The position numbers and the translations under genes were made by a program. A stretch of DNA of 64,000 nucleotides from Neisseria dentiae (GTDB lineage: Bacteria > Pseudomonadota > Gammaproteobacteria > Burkholderiales > Neisseriaceae): positions 1,674,001 through 1,738,000 of the forward strand of contig NZ_CP059570.1 of NCBI RefSeq assembly GCF_014055005.1. Direction: 5' to 3'. Below the pieces are notes generated by a model. The model was not told the origin of the DNA, ran no database searches, and worked only from the letters and a program-made list of their open reading frames with translations. Shown here one piece after another: positions 1 to 9,590 of this stretch. Position 1 is the stretch's first letter; every line of letters begins with the position of its first letter.

Positions 1-1845
<1,845 letters not shown>

Positions 1846-1866
1846 GCGTTTGATGGTGTTGTGAAC

Positions 1867-1897
1867 AGGCCGTCTGAAAATATTTTTCAGACGGCCT
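1867..1897 (+). terminator. Uptake-sequence hairpin terminator after clpB
   Basis: AGGCCGTCTGAA and TTCAGACGGCCT face each other across a 7-base loop, with AT-rich sequence at the tip. In Neisseria such paired uptake sequences commonly act as transcription terminators. It lies 21 bases after the clpB stop. Confidence 0.8.
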
Positions 1898-1937
1898 AAC
1901 TTTTGCAAATCATACCAGTTTTCCAAACCCTTTCGTC

Positions 1938-2007
1938 ATACCCGGGCTTGGCCCGGGTATCTCTTTTTCTTCCAAAACAAAAAGATGCTCGGATCAAGCC
2001 CGAGCAT
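1938..2007. repeat. Paired palindromic repeat, copy 1
   Basis: A 23-base near-palindrome ATACCCGGG..CCCGGGTAT (1938-1960) is followed 24 bases later by a related one, ATGCTCGG..CCGAGCAT (1985-2007). Both sit in a CGTCAT..ATGACG frame. Related pairs occur at 28816-28885, 52792-52867, 55018-55088 and, decayed, at 59933-60015. Confidence 0.75.
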
Positions 2008-2052
2008 GACGTAAGCGTTGCAAGGTATCGAAAAGCATTTTACAAAGGTATC

Positions 2053-2081
2053 AGGCCGTCTGAAATATTTTCAGACGGCCT
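2053..2081 (-). terminator. Uptake-sequence hairpin after the nucleoside kinase
   Basis: Two facing uptake sequences enclose a short AT-rich loop, 28 bases beyond the stop codon of the minus-strand kinase gene. The hairpin is symmetrical and could also stop read-through from clpB. Confidence 0.75.
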
Positions 2082-2109
2082 GTCATTTTGCCCCACCCAA
2101 GCCGGCAAT

Positions 2110-2757
2110 CTACACTTCGCTCAAGTTCAGATAATGGCGGCTGCCCTGCATATCGCTCATGGCGCGCAGCAGCATTTCGAAGTGGTCGTCGTTGTTGATG
2201 AAGTCCAACTCGTCGGCATTGGCGATCAACAGCGGCGAGTTTTGGTAAAGGTGGAAAAAGCGGCGGTATTCGTCTTGGATCTGCCCCAAATAGCCGGGCG
2301 GGAAAACGTTCATCATGTTGCCGTGCCGCTTTTGCAGGCGTTTTTGGGCGTTTTCGTCAGACGTTTGCAAATAAATCACCAAATCGGGCACGGGGTATTC
2401 GGGCATGATTTTGCGCTTCATCTGCCAAAACAGGGTTTGTTCGTTGGCCGGGTCGCTGCCTTTGAGCACCACGGGCACGAAAATCTGGTCTTTTTCGAGC
2501 AGGAAGTCGGCGATGATGCGCTCGTTTTTTTCTTCTTCGGTGTTAATCAGCTCCACCGCTTCGGCGCGGCGCATCAGAAAATACAGCTCGGTGGCCAGGC
2601 CGTGGTTGGCGGCATTGAGGTAAAACTGCTCCAAAAAGGGATTGCGCTCGGGGCTTTCGGTTAAGTGCAGGGCATCGAAATATTCTGCCAAACGGCGGCT
2701 CAGCTCGGATTTGCCGCTGCCGATGGATCCTTCTACTACGATATAACGGTGGTGCAT
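2110..2757 (-). CDS. Deoxynucleoside kinase (dAK/dGK family)
   Basis: The 215-residue protein begins with a P-loop, GSIGSGKS at residues 10-17, in the context IVVEGSIGSGKSELSRRL typical of deoxyadenosine/deoxyguanosine kinases. Such enzymes phosphorylate deoxynucleosides with ATP for nucleotide salvage in the cytosol. The acidic segment ESPERNPFLEQFY after the P-loop and the later RAEAVELINTEEEKNERI segment fit the substrate and lid regions of the family. Length is normal. It lies upstream of nothing obvious in an operon, but folK on the same strand begins the neighbouring unit. Exact nucleoside preference cannot be read from sequence. Confidence 0.85.
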   Translation of the reverse strand: MHHRYIVVEGSIGSGKSELSRRLAEYFDALHLTESPERNPFLEQFYLNAANHGLATELYFLMRRAEAVELINTEEEKNERIIADFLLEKDQIFVPVVLKGSDPANEQTLFWQMKRKIMPEYPVPDLVIYLQTSDENAQKRLQKRHGNMMNVFPPGYLGQIQDEYRRFFHLYQNSPLLIANADELDFINNDDHFEMLLRAMSDMQGSRHYLNLSEV

Positions 2758-2795
2758 GATGGGTGGTCTTTCTTTGGGGTTTGATTGTTGGCTGC

Positions 2796-2897
2796 TATCG
2801 TGGATCCACTTACTCCGTTACGGCGTTGCTGTGCCTTGCCGCACTATCTGTGGCCTGCGGCTTGCTGCCTTGCACCGAAGTAATTGAATTCACGATA
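2796..2897. repeat. Correia-type repeat (internally deleted form)
   Basis: The 102-base element has imperfect 13-base inverted ends, TATCGTGGATCCA and TGAATTCACGATA, which resemble the Correia terminal repeat TATAGTGGATTAA. The interior words TACGGCGTTGC, CACTATCTGTGGCCTGCGG and TTGCTGCCTTGC match, with substitutions, the order of words I recall from the meningococcal element, minus its central section. It lies in the gap between folK and the kinase gene. Correia elements are non-autonomous MITE-like repeats that can carry promoters or RNase III sites. Confidence 0.8.
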
Positions 2898-2902
2898 ACG
2901 GT

Positions 2903-3439
2903 TCAGACGGCCTGATTGTCGGGGCCGTCTGAAAACACGGGCGCAGCTTCGGTTACGGCGATGCCGCCGCTGCCCAATTGTTCCGCCAAATCTGCCGCGC
3001 GGTCGTGGCTGCCTATGCGGAAATCGGGGGCGATTTCGGCCAGCGGGCGCATCACGAAACTGCGCTCGTGGGCGCGCGGGTGCGGCAGGGTGAGGTGCGG
3101 GTCGCTGCTGGATTCGCCGTTGTAGTCGATAATATCCAAATCGAGCGTACGCGGGGCGTTGCGGAAACTGCGCTCGCGCCCGAAGTCTTGTTCGATGCCG
3201 TTGAGCACGGCCAGCAAACCGGCGCCGCCCAAGTTGGTGGACACAATGCAGACGGCGTTAACGAAATCGGGCTGGTCGGTGTAGCCCACGGGCGCAGTGG
3301 TATAGAGTGAAGATACGCGCCGCAGTTCAATCTGCGGGTGTTCTTCAATGATTTGTAAGGCGGTTTTTATCTGCCGCGCGGGGTTTTGCAGGTTGCTGCC
3401 CAGGGCGATCACGGCGGTGTCGGCAAAAGATGCAGGCAT
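2903..3439 (-). CDS. folK: 2-amino-4-hydroxy-6-hydroxymethyldihydropteridine pyrophosphokinase
   Basis: The 178-residue protein carries the HPPK signatures: ALGSNLQNP near the N-terminus, DLDIIDYNG in the middle and PHPRAHERSFVMRPLAEIAP after it. The enzyme transfers pyrophosphate from ATP to the pterin in folate synthesis in the cytosol. The C-terminus is unusual. Two facing uptake sequences are inside the reading frame; the inner one encodes FSDGP, and the last one supplies Ala-Val-stop (GCC GTC TGA), so the hairpin terminator overlaps the end of the gene. Start ATG at 3437-3439. Confidence 0.95.
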   Translation of the reverse strand: MPASFADTAVIALGSNLQNPARQIKTALQIIEEHPQIELRRVSSLYTTAPVGYTDQPDFVNAVCIVSTNLGGAGLLAVLNGIEQDFGRERSFRNAPRTLDLDIIDYNGESSSDPHLTLPHPRAHERSFVMRPLAEIAPDFRIGSHDRAADLAEQLGSGGIAVTEAAPVFSDGPDNQAV

Positions 3440-3458
3440 AATTTTTCAGACGGCCTTG

Positions 3459-3830
3459 TTAAAACGGTTTGTAACGCGCCAGATAAACCATCGCCGCCAC
3501 GCACAGCATCGACAGGGCATAGCCCGCCCATGCCCTGCCGGTTCTCGGCGCGGCGCGCACGGTCATCATGCCGAAACCGATATAGGCCAGCAGCAGCAAC
3601 AGTTTCACGCCCAGCCAGTCTGCATTGCCAAACGGGGTGAAACGGGTGATTTTCATCAGCCACAATCCGGTAAACAGCAGCAGCGTATCGTTGAAATGGG
3701 GGATGATTTTCAGAATTTTCGACAGCGGCTTTTCGGGTTTGGCGGCGCGCAGCCAGAAGCGCAGGTTGAACAGCAGCACGGTAATGGCCACAAACAGCAT
3801 GTGGCTGTGTTTCACAATCAGATATTGCAT
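3459..3830 (-). CDS. SirB-like membrane protein
   Basis: A 123-residue, very hydrophobic protein starts MQYLIVKHSHMLFVAIT and has about four predicted membrane segments, with the conserved H-SHM and RFWLR region of the SirB/invasion-gene-expression-up-regulator family. The function of the family is not established; it is an inner-membrane protein in many betaproteobacteria. It ends 19 bases from the folK start on the same strand, with an uptake sequence between, so it may be co-transcribed with folK. Confidence 0.75.
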   Translation of the reverse strand: MQYLIVKHSHMLFVAITVLLFNLRFWLRAAKPEKPLSKILKIIPHFNDTLLLFTGLWLMKITRFTPFGNADWLGVKLLLLLAYIGFGMMTVRAAPRTGRAWAGYALSMLCVAAMVYLARYKPF

Positions 3831-3939
3831 GGCGGCTTCAGTGTTTGTTTTTCAGACGGCCTGTATTGTAACCCGAAACCGGTATGGGTTTTACATCTTC
3901 GGCAGCGTGGTGGTGGTGATTAAAACCGAAGCCGAGACC

Positions 3940-4135
3940 TTTGCAAAATTCTTTTAGGCCGTCTGAAACATCCGATTATCGTCATTCCCGCGCAGGCGGG
4001 AATCCAGTCATTTTTTTCATAAGTTATTGAAATAAAATACTTGATGGTTTTAAGACTGGATTCCCGCCTGCGCGGGAATGACGGGATACGAACGTTTTCA
4101 GGTTTGAATTGGTTATTTTGCAAAGGTCTCAGGCC
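3940..4135. repeat. NIME-like repeat unit (dRS3-RS-dRS3) with flanks
   Basis: Two copies of the 20-base dRS3 palindrome (ATTCCC-8N-GGGAAT) lie inverted at 3984-4003 and 4060-4079 around an AT-rich core. Outer flanks are CCTTTGCAAAATTC on the left and TTTTGCAAAGGTCTC on the right, with uptake sequences outside. The same core recurs at 55209-55305. A 94-codon reading frame through it is a by-product of the repeats and not a gene. Confidence 0.85.
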
Positions 4136-4215
4136 GTCTGAAAACAGGTGCAGTTTTTGCGGCGCTTCGGTTTTCAGACGGCCTAAAGTCTGAGACTTTA
4201 CCAATACCTTAACGG

Positions 4216-4276
4216 CGTCATACCCGGGCTTGACGCAGAAGTTTTAAAATACCGGCGAATTTTGCCAAGGTCTCAG
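4216..4276. repeat. Half copy of the paired palindromic repeat
   Basis: Only the first arm, CGTCATACCCGGGCTTGAC, is present, followed by a flank TTTTGCCAAGGTCTCA that matches the right flank of complete copies with one inserted base. It lies just beyond the stop codon of der and looks like a deletion remnant. Confidence 0.6.
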
Positions 4277-4283
4277 CCTGCGT

Positions 4284-5741
4284 TTATTTGTTGTGCAGCT
4301 TTTTCACGCTCACCTTGGTTTTCTTTTTCAAGCGGTTTTTTTCTTCTTTGCGCCCTTCGCGTTTTTCGATGCGGTTGCTCAATGCCACGCGGCGCAGCGG
4401 TTTTTTCTTGGGCTTGTCTTGCGCTTCTTCGTAGGGGTTTTCCGACACGTTGTATTGGATACGCAGCGGCGTGCCCTGCAAATTGAAGGCTTTGCGGAAG
4501 GTTTGGGTGAGATAGCGGGTGTAACTGTCGGAAATCGCTTGCAGCGAATTGCCGTGCACCACGATAACGGGCGGATTCATGCCGCCCTGGTGGGCATAGC
4601 GCATTTTCGGGCGCACCAAACCGGCGCGCGGCGGGGCTTGGCGTTCGATCGCCGATTGCAGCACGCGGGTGATTTTCGGCGTGGGCATTTTAATCATGGC
4701 GGCGTTATAGGCCGATTGGATGCTCTCGAACAAGCCGTCTATGCCGCGCTCTTTCAGCGCGGAAATGTAGTGGAACTTGGCGAAATCGAGAAAATAGAGT
4801 TTGCGGGCGATGTCGCGTTTCACCTGTTCGCGCCGCTCTTCGCTGATGCCGTCCCATTTGTTCACCGCCACCACCAGCGCCCTGCCCGCTTCGAGTGCGA
4901 AACCGGCGATGGTGGCGTCTTGGTCGGCGATATCCTGCTGCGCGTCCAACACCAGCACCGCCACGTTGGCCGCTTCGGTGGCCTGCATGGCTTTGATTAC
5001 CGAAAACTTTTCCACCGCTTCTTCCACTTTGCCGCGACGACGCACGCCGGCGGTGTCGATGATGGTAAACGGTTTGCCGTCGCGCTCGAAGTCGATGTGG
5101 ATGCTGTCGCGGGTGGTGCCGGCCATATCGAAGGCAATCACGCGTTCTTCGCCGAGAATGGCGTTCACCAGCGTGGATTTGCCCACGTTGGGGCGGCCGA
5201 TAACGGCAAACACGGGGTGTTTGGGCGCGGCGGTTTCTTCTTCGGCATCGGGAAAGTTTTCTAAAATATCTTCTATCAGGTAATACACGCCGTCGCCGTG
5301 CGCGCCGGAAATCACGTGCGGCTCGCCCAGCGCCAGCTCGTAAAACTCGGCGGCCAGCACGGCCTGATTGGCGCCTTCGCCTTTGTTCACGGCCAGATAA
5401 ACGGGGCGCGGGCTTTGGCGCAGGCGGTCGGCGATGATTTTGTCTTGCGGCGTGAGGCCGGTGCGGCCGTCAACCAGAAACACAACGGCGTCGGCTTCGT
5501 CCACCGCTTGCAGGGTTTGCTTGGCCATTTCGTGCAGGATACCGCTGTCGACCACCGGCTCGAAACCGCCGGTGTCGATAACCAGATAGGGCTTGCTGCC
5601 CACTCGGCCGTGGCCGTAGTGGCGGTCGCGCGTGAGGCCGGGCAGGTCGTGTACCAGCGCGTCTTTGCTGCGCGTGAGGCGGTTAAACAGGGTGGATTTG
5701 CCCACGTTGGGGCGGCCGACTAGGGCGATGGTGGGTTTCAT
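4284..5741 (-). CDS. der: Ribosome-associated GTPase Der
   Basis: The 485-residue protein has two tandem GTPase domains, each opening with GRPNVGKST (residues about 8-16 and again about 180-188), with the DTGG/DTAG switch motifs and NKW/NKG specificity motifs, then a KH-like C-terminal domain. The C-terminal tail is Lys/Arg-rich, as usual in Neisseria. Der acts in the cytosol in maturation of the 50S subunit and is essential. It is the last gene of the minus-strand block; a long hairpin and uptake sequence separate it from the yfgM-like gene, where bamB would be in E. coli. Confidence 0.97.
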   Translation of the reverse strand: MKPTIALVGRPNVGKSTLFNRLTRSKDALVHDLPGLTRDRHYGHGRVGSKPYLVIDTGGFEPVVDSGILHEMAKQTLQAVDEADAVVFLVDGRTGLTPQDKIIADRLRQSPRPVYLAVNKGEGANQAVLAAEFYELALGEPHVISGAHGDGVYYLIEDILENFPDAEEETAAPKHPVFAVIGRPNVGKSTLVNAILGEERVIAFDMAGTTRDSIHIDFERDGKPFTIIDTAGVRRRGKVEEAVEKFSVIKAMQATEAANVAVLVLDAQQDIADQDATIAGFALEAGRALVVAVNKWDGISEERREQVKRDIARKLYFLDFAKFHYISALKERGIDGLFESIQSAYNAAMIKMPTPKITRVLQSAIERQAPPRAGLVRPKMRYAHQGGMNPPVIVVHGNSLQAISDSYTRYLTQTFRKAFNLQGTPLRIQYNVSENPYEEAQDKPKKKPLRRVALSNRIEKREGRKEEKNRLKKKTKVSVKKLHNK

Positions 5742-5846
5742 AGGCTTTCTTTCTGTGTCAGGCCGTCTGAAAGGGTTTCGGGCGGCAAGCAGGTGCTGTT
5801 TTCCGCAGCACGGGTATTTGGGTATTTAAGATTATACGCCGTCAAA

Positions 5847-5884
5847 CAAGCAGGCTTGCAGAAAGCTTCCTGCAAGCCTGCTTG
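5847..5884 (-). terminator. Perfect 15-base inverted repeat between yfgM and der
   Basis: CAAGCAGGCTTGCAG (5847-5861) and its exact complement (5870-5884) enclose an 8-base loop, followed by an uptake sequence. It is 17 bases after the yfgM-like stop and 105 bases before der. It may terminate or attenuate transcription, or mark a processing site; no long T-run follows on the minus strand, so its role is inferred. Confidence 0.6.
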
Positions 5885-5901
5885 CTGTTTTCAGACGGCC
5901 T

Positions 5902-6531
5902 TTATTTCAATTGGTCGGCTTTAAACTGCACCGACTCTCTGTTGGCGGCATCTTTGGGCAACTGCGCCAGAACCTGCTCGTAAACCTGCAAGGCTTCTTT
6001 GTTTTTGCCTTGCGCCAGATAAACGTCGCCTTTGGTTTCCAGCAGCAGCGGCTCGAAGGCGGGGGCGACTTTGGTGTTTAAGGCGGCCAGCGCTTCTTCG
6101 TATTTGTTTTGCTGCAAACGCACAACCGCCAAGCGTTGGGCGGCCATCGCCTGCACAACCGGGTCCGGCTGGTTTTTCAGCACCCAGTTCAAATGGTTGG
6201 CGGCGGTATCGTAGCTGCCTTTGTCGAACTCGGTGCCCGCCACCATAAACGTGGCCTGCGCGGCGGCAATCGTGCCGCTGTAATTCTGCTGGAGATTCTG
6301 CAAATCGGCGTTTACCGCTTTGGCATCGGCGTTGCTTTGCGCTTTTTCAACCAGCTGCGTCAGCACGCCGGCGGCTTCCTGGTCTTTTTTAACCTGATGG
6401 CTTTGATAAAGCACATAGCCCAAATAGCCGATTGCGGCGGCTACCAGCGCGGCAAACAGCCAGCGGCCCCAGCTTTTCCAGAAATATTTGAAATTTTCGA
6501 GTTCTTCCTGCTCTTGAATGTGTGCAGCCAT
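5902..6531 (-). CDS. YfgM-like tetratricopeptide membrane protein (ancillary SecYEG factor)
   Basis: The 209-residue protein has a short cytoplasmic N-terminus, one membrane segment at about residues 24-43 (LFAALVAAAIGYLGYVLY), then a periplasmic domain of TPR-like helical repeats with the family motif LLLETKGDVYLAQGKNKEAL. In E. coli YfgM is anchored in the inner membrane and works near SecYEG with PpiD. Position next to hisS matches that synteny. The start codon is 2 bases before the hisS stop region boundary: hisS begins its stop at the base after this gene's ATG on the opposite direction of reading, so the two are translationally close. Length agrees with the family. Confidence 0.88.
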   Translation of the reverse strand: MAAHIQEQEELENFKYFWKSWGRWLFAALVAAAIGYLGYVLYQSHQVKKDQEAAGVLTQLVEKAQSNADAKAVNADLQNLQQNYSGTIAAAQATFMVAGTEFDKGSYDTAANHLNWVLKNQPDPVVQAMAAQRLAVVRLQQNKYEEALAALNTKVAPAFEPLLLETKGDVYLAQGKNKEALQVYEQVLAQLPKDAANRESVQFKADQLK

Positions 6532-7827
6532 TTAAGCATTCTTCCATTGTTGTAGGGTGGAGGTTAACAGGGCGGCGTCGAGGGTGGTTTGGCCGTGGGT
6601 GCCCTGCAAGTCTTTAAGGGTAACGGTGCCGTCTGAAAGCTCGTTCTGCGCCACAATCAGGGCGAAACGCGCGCCGCTGGCATCGGCTTTTTTCATCTGC
6701 GCTTTCAGGCTTTGGCTGCCGGCGTGCTGTAACACGTCGAATCCGGCGGCACGCAGGGTTTGGGCGTGTTTCATCGCCTGCAAAGCGGCGCCTTCGCCTT
6801 GGTGCATGGCGTAAACGTCGGGCGCGGCCTGATACGCCAGCGAGCCGTAGTCGCGCACCAGCAGCAGCAGGCGTTCCACGCCCATGGCAAAGCCGATGGA
6901 CGGCGCGGGTTTGCCGCCCAGCTCTTCAATCAGGCCGTCGTAGCGGCCGCCGCCGCAAACGGTGGCCTGCGCGCCGAGTTTGTCGGTTGTCCATTCGAAC
7001 ACGGTTTGGTTATAGTAGTCCAAACCGCGCACCAGGCGGGGGTTTTCCACATAGGCAATACCCAAGCCGTCGAGCATGGCTTTGAAGCCGGCATAGTGCG
7101 TGCGCGAGGCTTCGCCCAAATATTCGGTTAAATGCGGGGCTTTGTTGCAGATTTCCTGCAAATCGGGATTTTTGCTGTCGAGCACGCGCAGGGGGTTGGT
7201 GTGCAGGCGGCGCTTGCTGTCTTCGTCGAGCTTGTCTTGGTGGCTGCCCAGATAAGCCACCAGCGCGGCGCGGTGGGCGGCACGCTCTTCGCGGTTGCCC
7301 AAGCTGTTGATTTCTAAAACCAGATGGTCGCGTATGCCCAATTCGTTCCATAAGTCGGCCGACATGGCGACGATTTCTGCGTCGATATCGGGGCCTTCAA
7401 AGCCCAAGGCTTCCGCGCCCACTTGGTGGAACTGGCGGTAACGCCCTTTCTGCGGGCGTTCGCGGCGGAACATCGGCCCCATGTACCATAATTTCTGCGG
7501 GCCGTTATACAGCAGGTTATGCTCCACCACCGCGCGCAGGCAGGATGCCGTGCCTTCGGGGCGCAGGCTCAGGCTGAGCGAATCGTTGGAATCGGCAAAG
7601 GTATACATTTCTTTGCCGACCACATCGGTTTCTTCGCCGATGGAGCGCACGAACAGGCCGGTCTGCTCCACAATGGGGGTGCGGATTTGGTTGTAGCCGT
7701 AGCTGCGTGCCCAGCGGGTAACGGTGTCTTCAAACGCCTGCCAGAAAGCGGCGGTAAGTTTGAAATCTTTCTGCTCCACCGGCAGCAAATCGTTCATGCC
7801 TTTAACGGCTTGGATTTTTTGTCCCAT
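6532..7827 (-). CDS. hisS: Histidyl-tRNA synthetase
   Basis: The 431-residue class II synthetase has motif 2 in FRRERPQKGRYRQFHQ, the histidine-specific motif LVRGLDYYNQTVFEW, and motif 3 around GFAMGVERLLLL, followed by the anticodon-binding domain. It charges tRNA-His in the cytosol. The stop TAA lies directly before the start of the yfgM-like gene with no spacing, so the two are probably translated together. A gene for a small unknown protein ends 38 bases upstream, with an uptake sequence between. Start MGQKIQAVKGMNDLLP is the usual one. Confidence 0.98.
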   Translation of the reverse strand: MGQKIQAVKGMNDLLPVEQKDFKLTAAFWQAFEDTVTRWARSYGYNQIRTPIVEQTGLFVRSIGEETDVVGKEMYTFADSNDSLSLSLRPEGTASCLRAVVEHNLLYNGPQKLWYMGPMFRRERPQKGRYRQFHQVGAEALGFEGPDIDAEIVAMSADLWNELGIRDHLVLEINSLGNREERAAHRAALVAYLGSHQDKLDEDSKRRLHTNPLRVLDSKNPDLQEICNKAPHLTEYLGEASRTHYAGFKAMLDGLGIAYVENPRLVRGLDYYNQTVFEWTTDKLGAQATVCGGGRYDGLIEELGGKPAPSIGFAMGVERLLLLVRDYGSLAYQAAPDVYAMHQGEGAALQAMKHAQTLRAAGFDVLQHAGSQSLKAQMKKADASGARFALIVAQNELSDGTVTLKDLQGTHGQTTLDAALLTSTLQQWKNA

Positions 7828-7865
7828 AGTTTTCTGATTTTCACATTCTTTTTTCAGACGGCCTG

Positions 7866-8264
7866 TTATTCGATGCCGCTGTTGATAAACTGACGCAGCA
7901 TACTGGTGGTCAATCCGGCAAACTGTTTGTATTTTTCGGATTGGCCGATGCTTTCTTTATCGAGGTCGACAGAAACCAACACGCCGCTTTTGTTGCCGTA
8001 AAGCATGGTGTTTTCAACTTCCCAAGCCTGCTTTTTACCTGAAGCGGCCGGTGAAACAAAGGCCTGTATCATCTCGCCCGAGGGCAGGTTCTGCAAAATC
8101 AGGCTTTTTTTAACGTTGTCGAGCAGATCCGCGCCCACAAACTGAAACGGATTCACGGCCATATCGCTCACGCCCTGATAGGTGTAGATAAACACTTTGT
8201 GTTCCGCTTTCGGGTTGTTGAGCAGATAAAGCTGTAACAGCAATTCGCGTAAATCGGGTGCCAT
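7866..8264 (-). CDS. Small protein of unknown function
   Basis: I do not recognise this 132-residue protein. It has no signal peptide or membrane segment, no cysteines, and a mixed alpha/beta-looking sequence beginning MAPDLRELLLQLYLLNN. It is convincing as a gene: a strong ribosome site GAGGTGG lies 5 bases before the ATG, it fills the space between ispG and hisS on the same strand, and codon use is like its neighbours. In E. coli ispG and hisS are adjacent, so this is an insertion in an old gene order. Its middle (VGADLLDNVKKSL..FVSPAASG) may hold a small ligand-binding fold, but this is a guess. Confidence 0.75.
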   Translation of the reverse strand: MAPDLRELLLQLYLLNNPKAEHKVFIYTYQGVSDMAVNPFQFVGADLLDNVKKSLILQNLPSGEMIQAFVSPAASGKKQAWEVENTMLYGNKSGVLVSVDLDKESIGQSEKYKQFAGLTTSMLRQFINSGIE

Positions 8265-8318
8265 TTTCCACCTCGCTGGTTTGGATATTGAGGCCGTCTG
8301 AAAACATAACGGCAGGTT

Positions 8319-9590
8319 TTATACCGGGCTGATGGGAATCACCCGGCTTTCGTTGCGTTTTTTGCCGCCTTCGCCATAATTGGTTTCTACGTATTCCTGC
8401 ACAATAGCCAAAAATTCGGCGGCCATATTGTCGCCTTTGAGCGTTACTTTGCGCTCGCCGTCCACATACACGGGGGCGACGGGCGTTTCACCCGTGCCGG
8501 GCAGGCTGATACCGATGTCGGCCAGTTTGCTCTCGCCCGGGCCGTTAACCACGCAGCCCATCACGGCAACGTTCAACGATTCCACGCCGGGGTATTGGCT
8601 GCGCCAAACCGTCATTCTGTCGCGCAGATATTGCTGGATATCGCGCGCCAGCTCTTGAAACACCGTGCTGGTGGTGCGGCCGCAGCCCGGGCAGGCGGTA
8701 ACCATGGGCGTAAACGAGCGCAAACCCATGGTTTGCAGAATTTCCTGCGCCACCACCACTTCCTGCGTGCGCGGGCTGCCCGGCTCGGGGGTGAGCGAAA
8801 TGCGGATGGTGTCGCCTATGCCTTCCTGCAACAAAACGGCCAATGCGGCGGTTGAAGCCACAATGCCCTTACTGCCCATGCCTGCTTCGGTTAAACCCAA
8901 GTGCAGCGGGTAAGCGCAGCGTGCGCCCAAATCGCGGTAAACCTGAATCAAATCCTGCACGGCGCTAACCTTGCACGACAGGATAATTTTGTTTTCGGGC
9001 AATCCCAAATCCACCGCTTTTTGGGCGGATTCCAACGCCGACACAATCAGCGCCTCTTTCATTACCTCTTCGGGCGGCTTAGGTGTTGCCGAAGCCAAAT
9101 TGGCATCCATCATGCGTTTGGCGAGGCTTTGGTCGAGCGAACCCCAGTTCACGCCGATGCGTACGGCTTTATCGTGTTCAGCGGCGGTGCGGATCATATA
9201 GGCGAATTTTTCGTCGCCTTTCGCGCCTTTGCCCACATTACCGGGGTTGATACGGTATTTCGACAATGCGCGGGCGCAGTCGGGAAACTCTTGCAGCAGG
9301 CGTTCGCCGTTGAAGTGAAAATCCCCCACCAGCGGCGTGTTGCAGCCCATGTCGTCCAGGCGGCTTCTGATTTCCGCCACTTTGGCGGCGGCTTCGGGGC
9401 TGTTTACGGTAATCCGCACCATCTCCGAGCCGGCATCGCTCAATTCTTTAACCTGCTGCGCCGTGCCCGCCGCATCGGCGGTATCGGTGTTGGTCATCGA
9501 CTGCACCACAACAGGCGCATCGGAACCTACGGTTAAATGGTCGATGCGGACTTGATGAGTTTGGCGGCGGTTGGGGGTTGGGTTGCTCAT
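8319..9590 (-). CDS. ispG: 4-hydroxy-3-methylbut-2-en-1-yl diphosphate synthase
   Basis: The 423-residue enzyme converts methylerythritol cyclodiphosphate to HMBPP in the non-mevalonate isoprenoid pathway, using a [4Fe-4S] cluster. Cluster cysteines are visible in VTACPGCGRT and in VMGCVVNGPGE. The reading frame extends 36 codons further upstream, but I place the start at 9588-9590: MSNPTPNRRQTHQVRIDHLTVG is the family N-terminus and this ATG overlaps the rodZ-like stop as ATGA. That overlap implies translational coupling to the gene before it. Confidence 0.97.
   Translation of the reverse strand: MSNPTPNRRQTHQVRIDHLTVGSDAPVVVQSMTNTDTADAAGTAQQVKELSDAGSEMVRITVNSPEAAAKVAEIRSRLDDMGCNTPLVGDFHFNGERLLQEFPDCARALSKYRINPGNVGKGAKGDEKFAYMIRTAAEHDKAVRIGVNWGSLDQSLAKRMMDANLASATPKPPEEVMKEALIVSALESAQKAVDLGLPENKIILSCKVSAVQDLIQVYRDLGARCAYPLHLGLTEAGMGSKGIVASTAALAVLLQEGIGDTIRISLTPEPGSPRTQEVVVAQEILQTMGLRSFTPMVTACPGCGRTTSTVFQELARDIQQYLRDRMTVWRSQYPGVESLNVAVMGCVVNGPGESKLADIGISLPGTGETPVAPVYVDGERKVTLKGDNMAAEFLAIVQEYVETNYGEGGKKRNESRVIPISPV

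Noticed and set aside
1903..2664. 253-codon plus-strand frame
   Set aside because: Starts in repeat DNA and runs antisense to the nucleoside kinase gene.
3920..4204. 94-codon minus-strand frame
   Set aside because: It runs through a NIME-like repeat; similar peptides (SFPRRRES, WIPACAGM) come from dRS3 repeats in many genomes.
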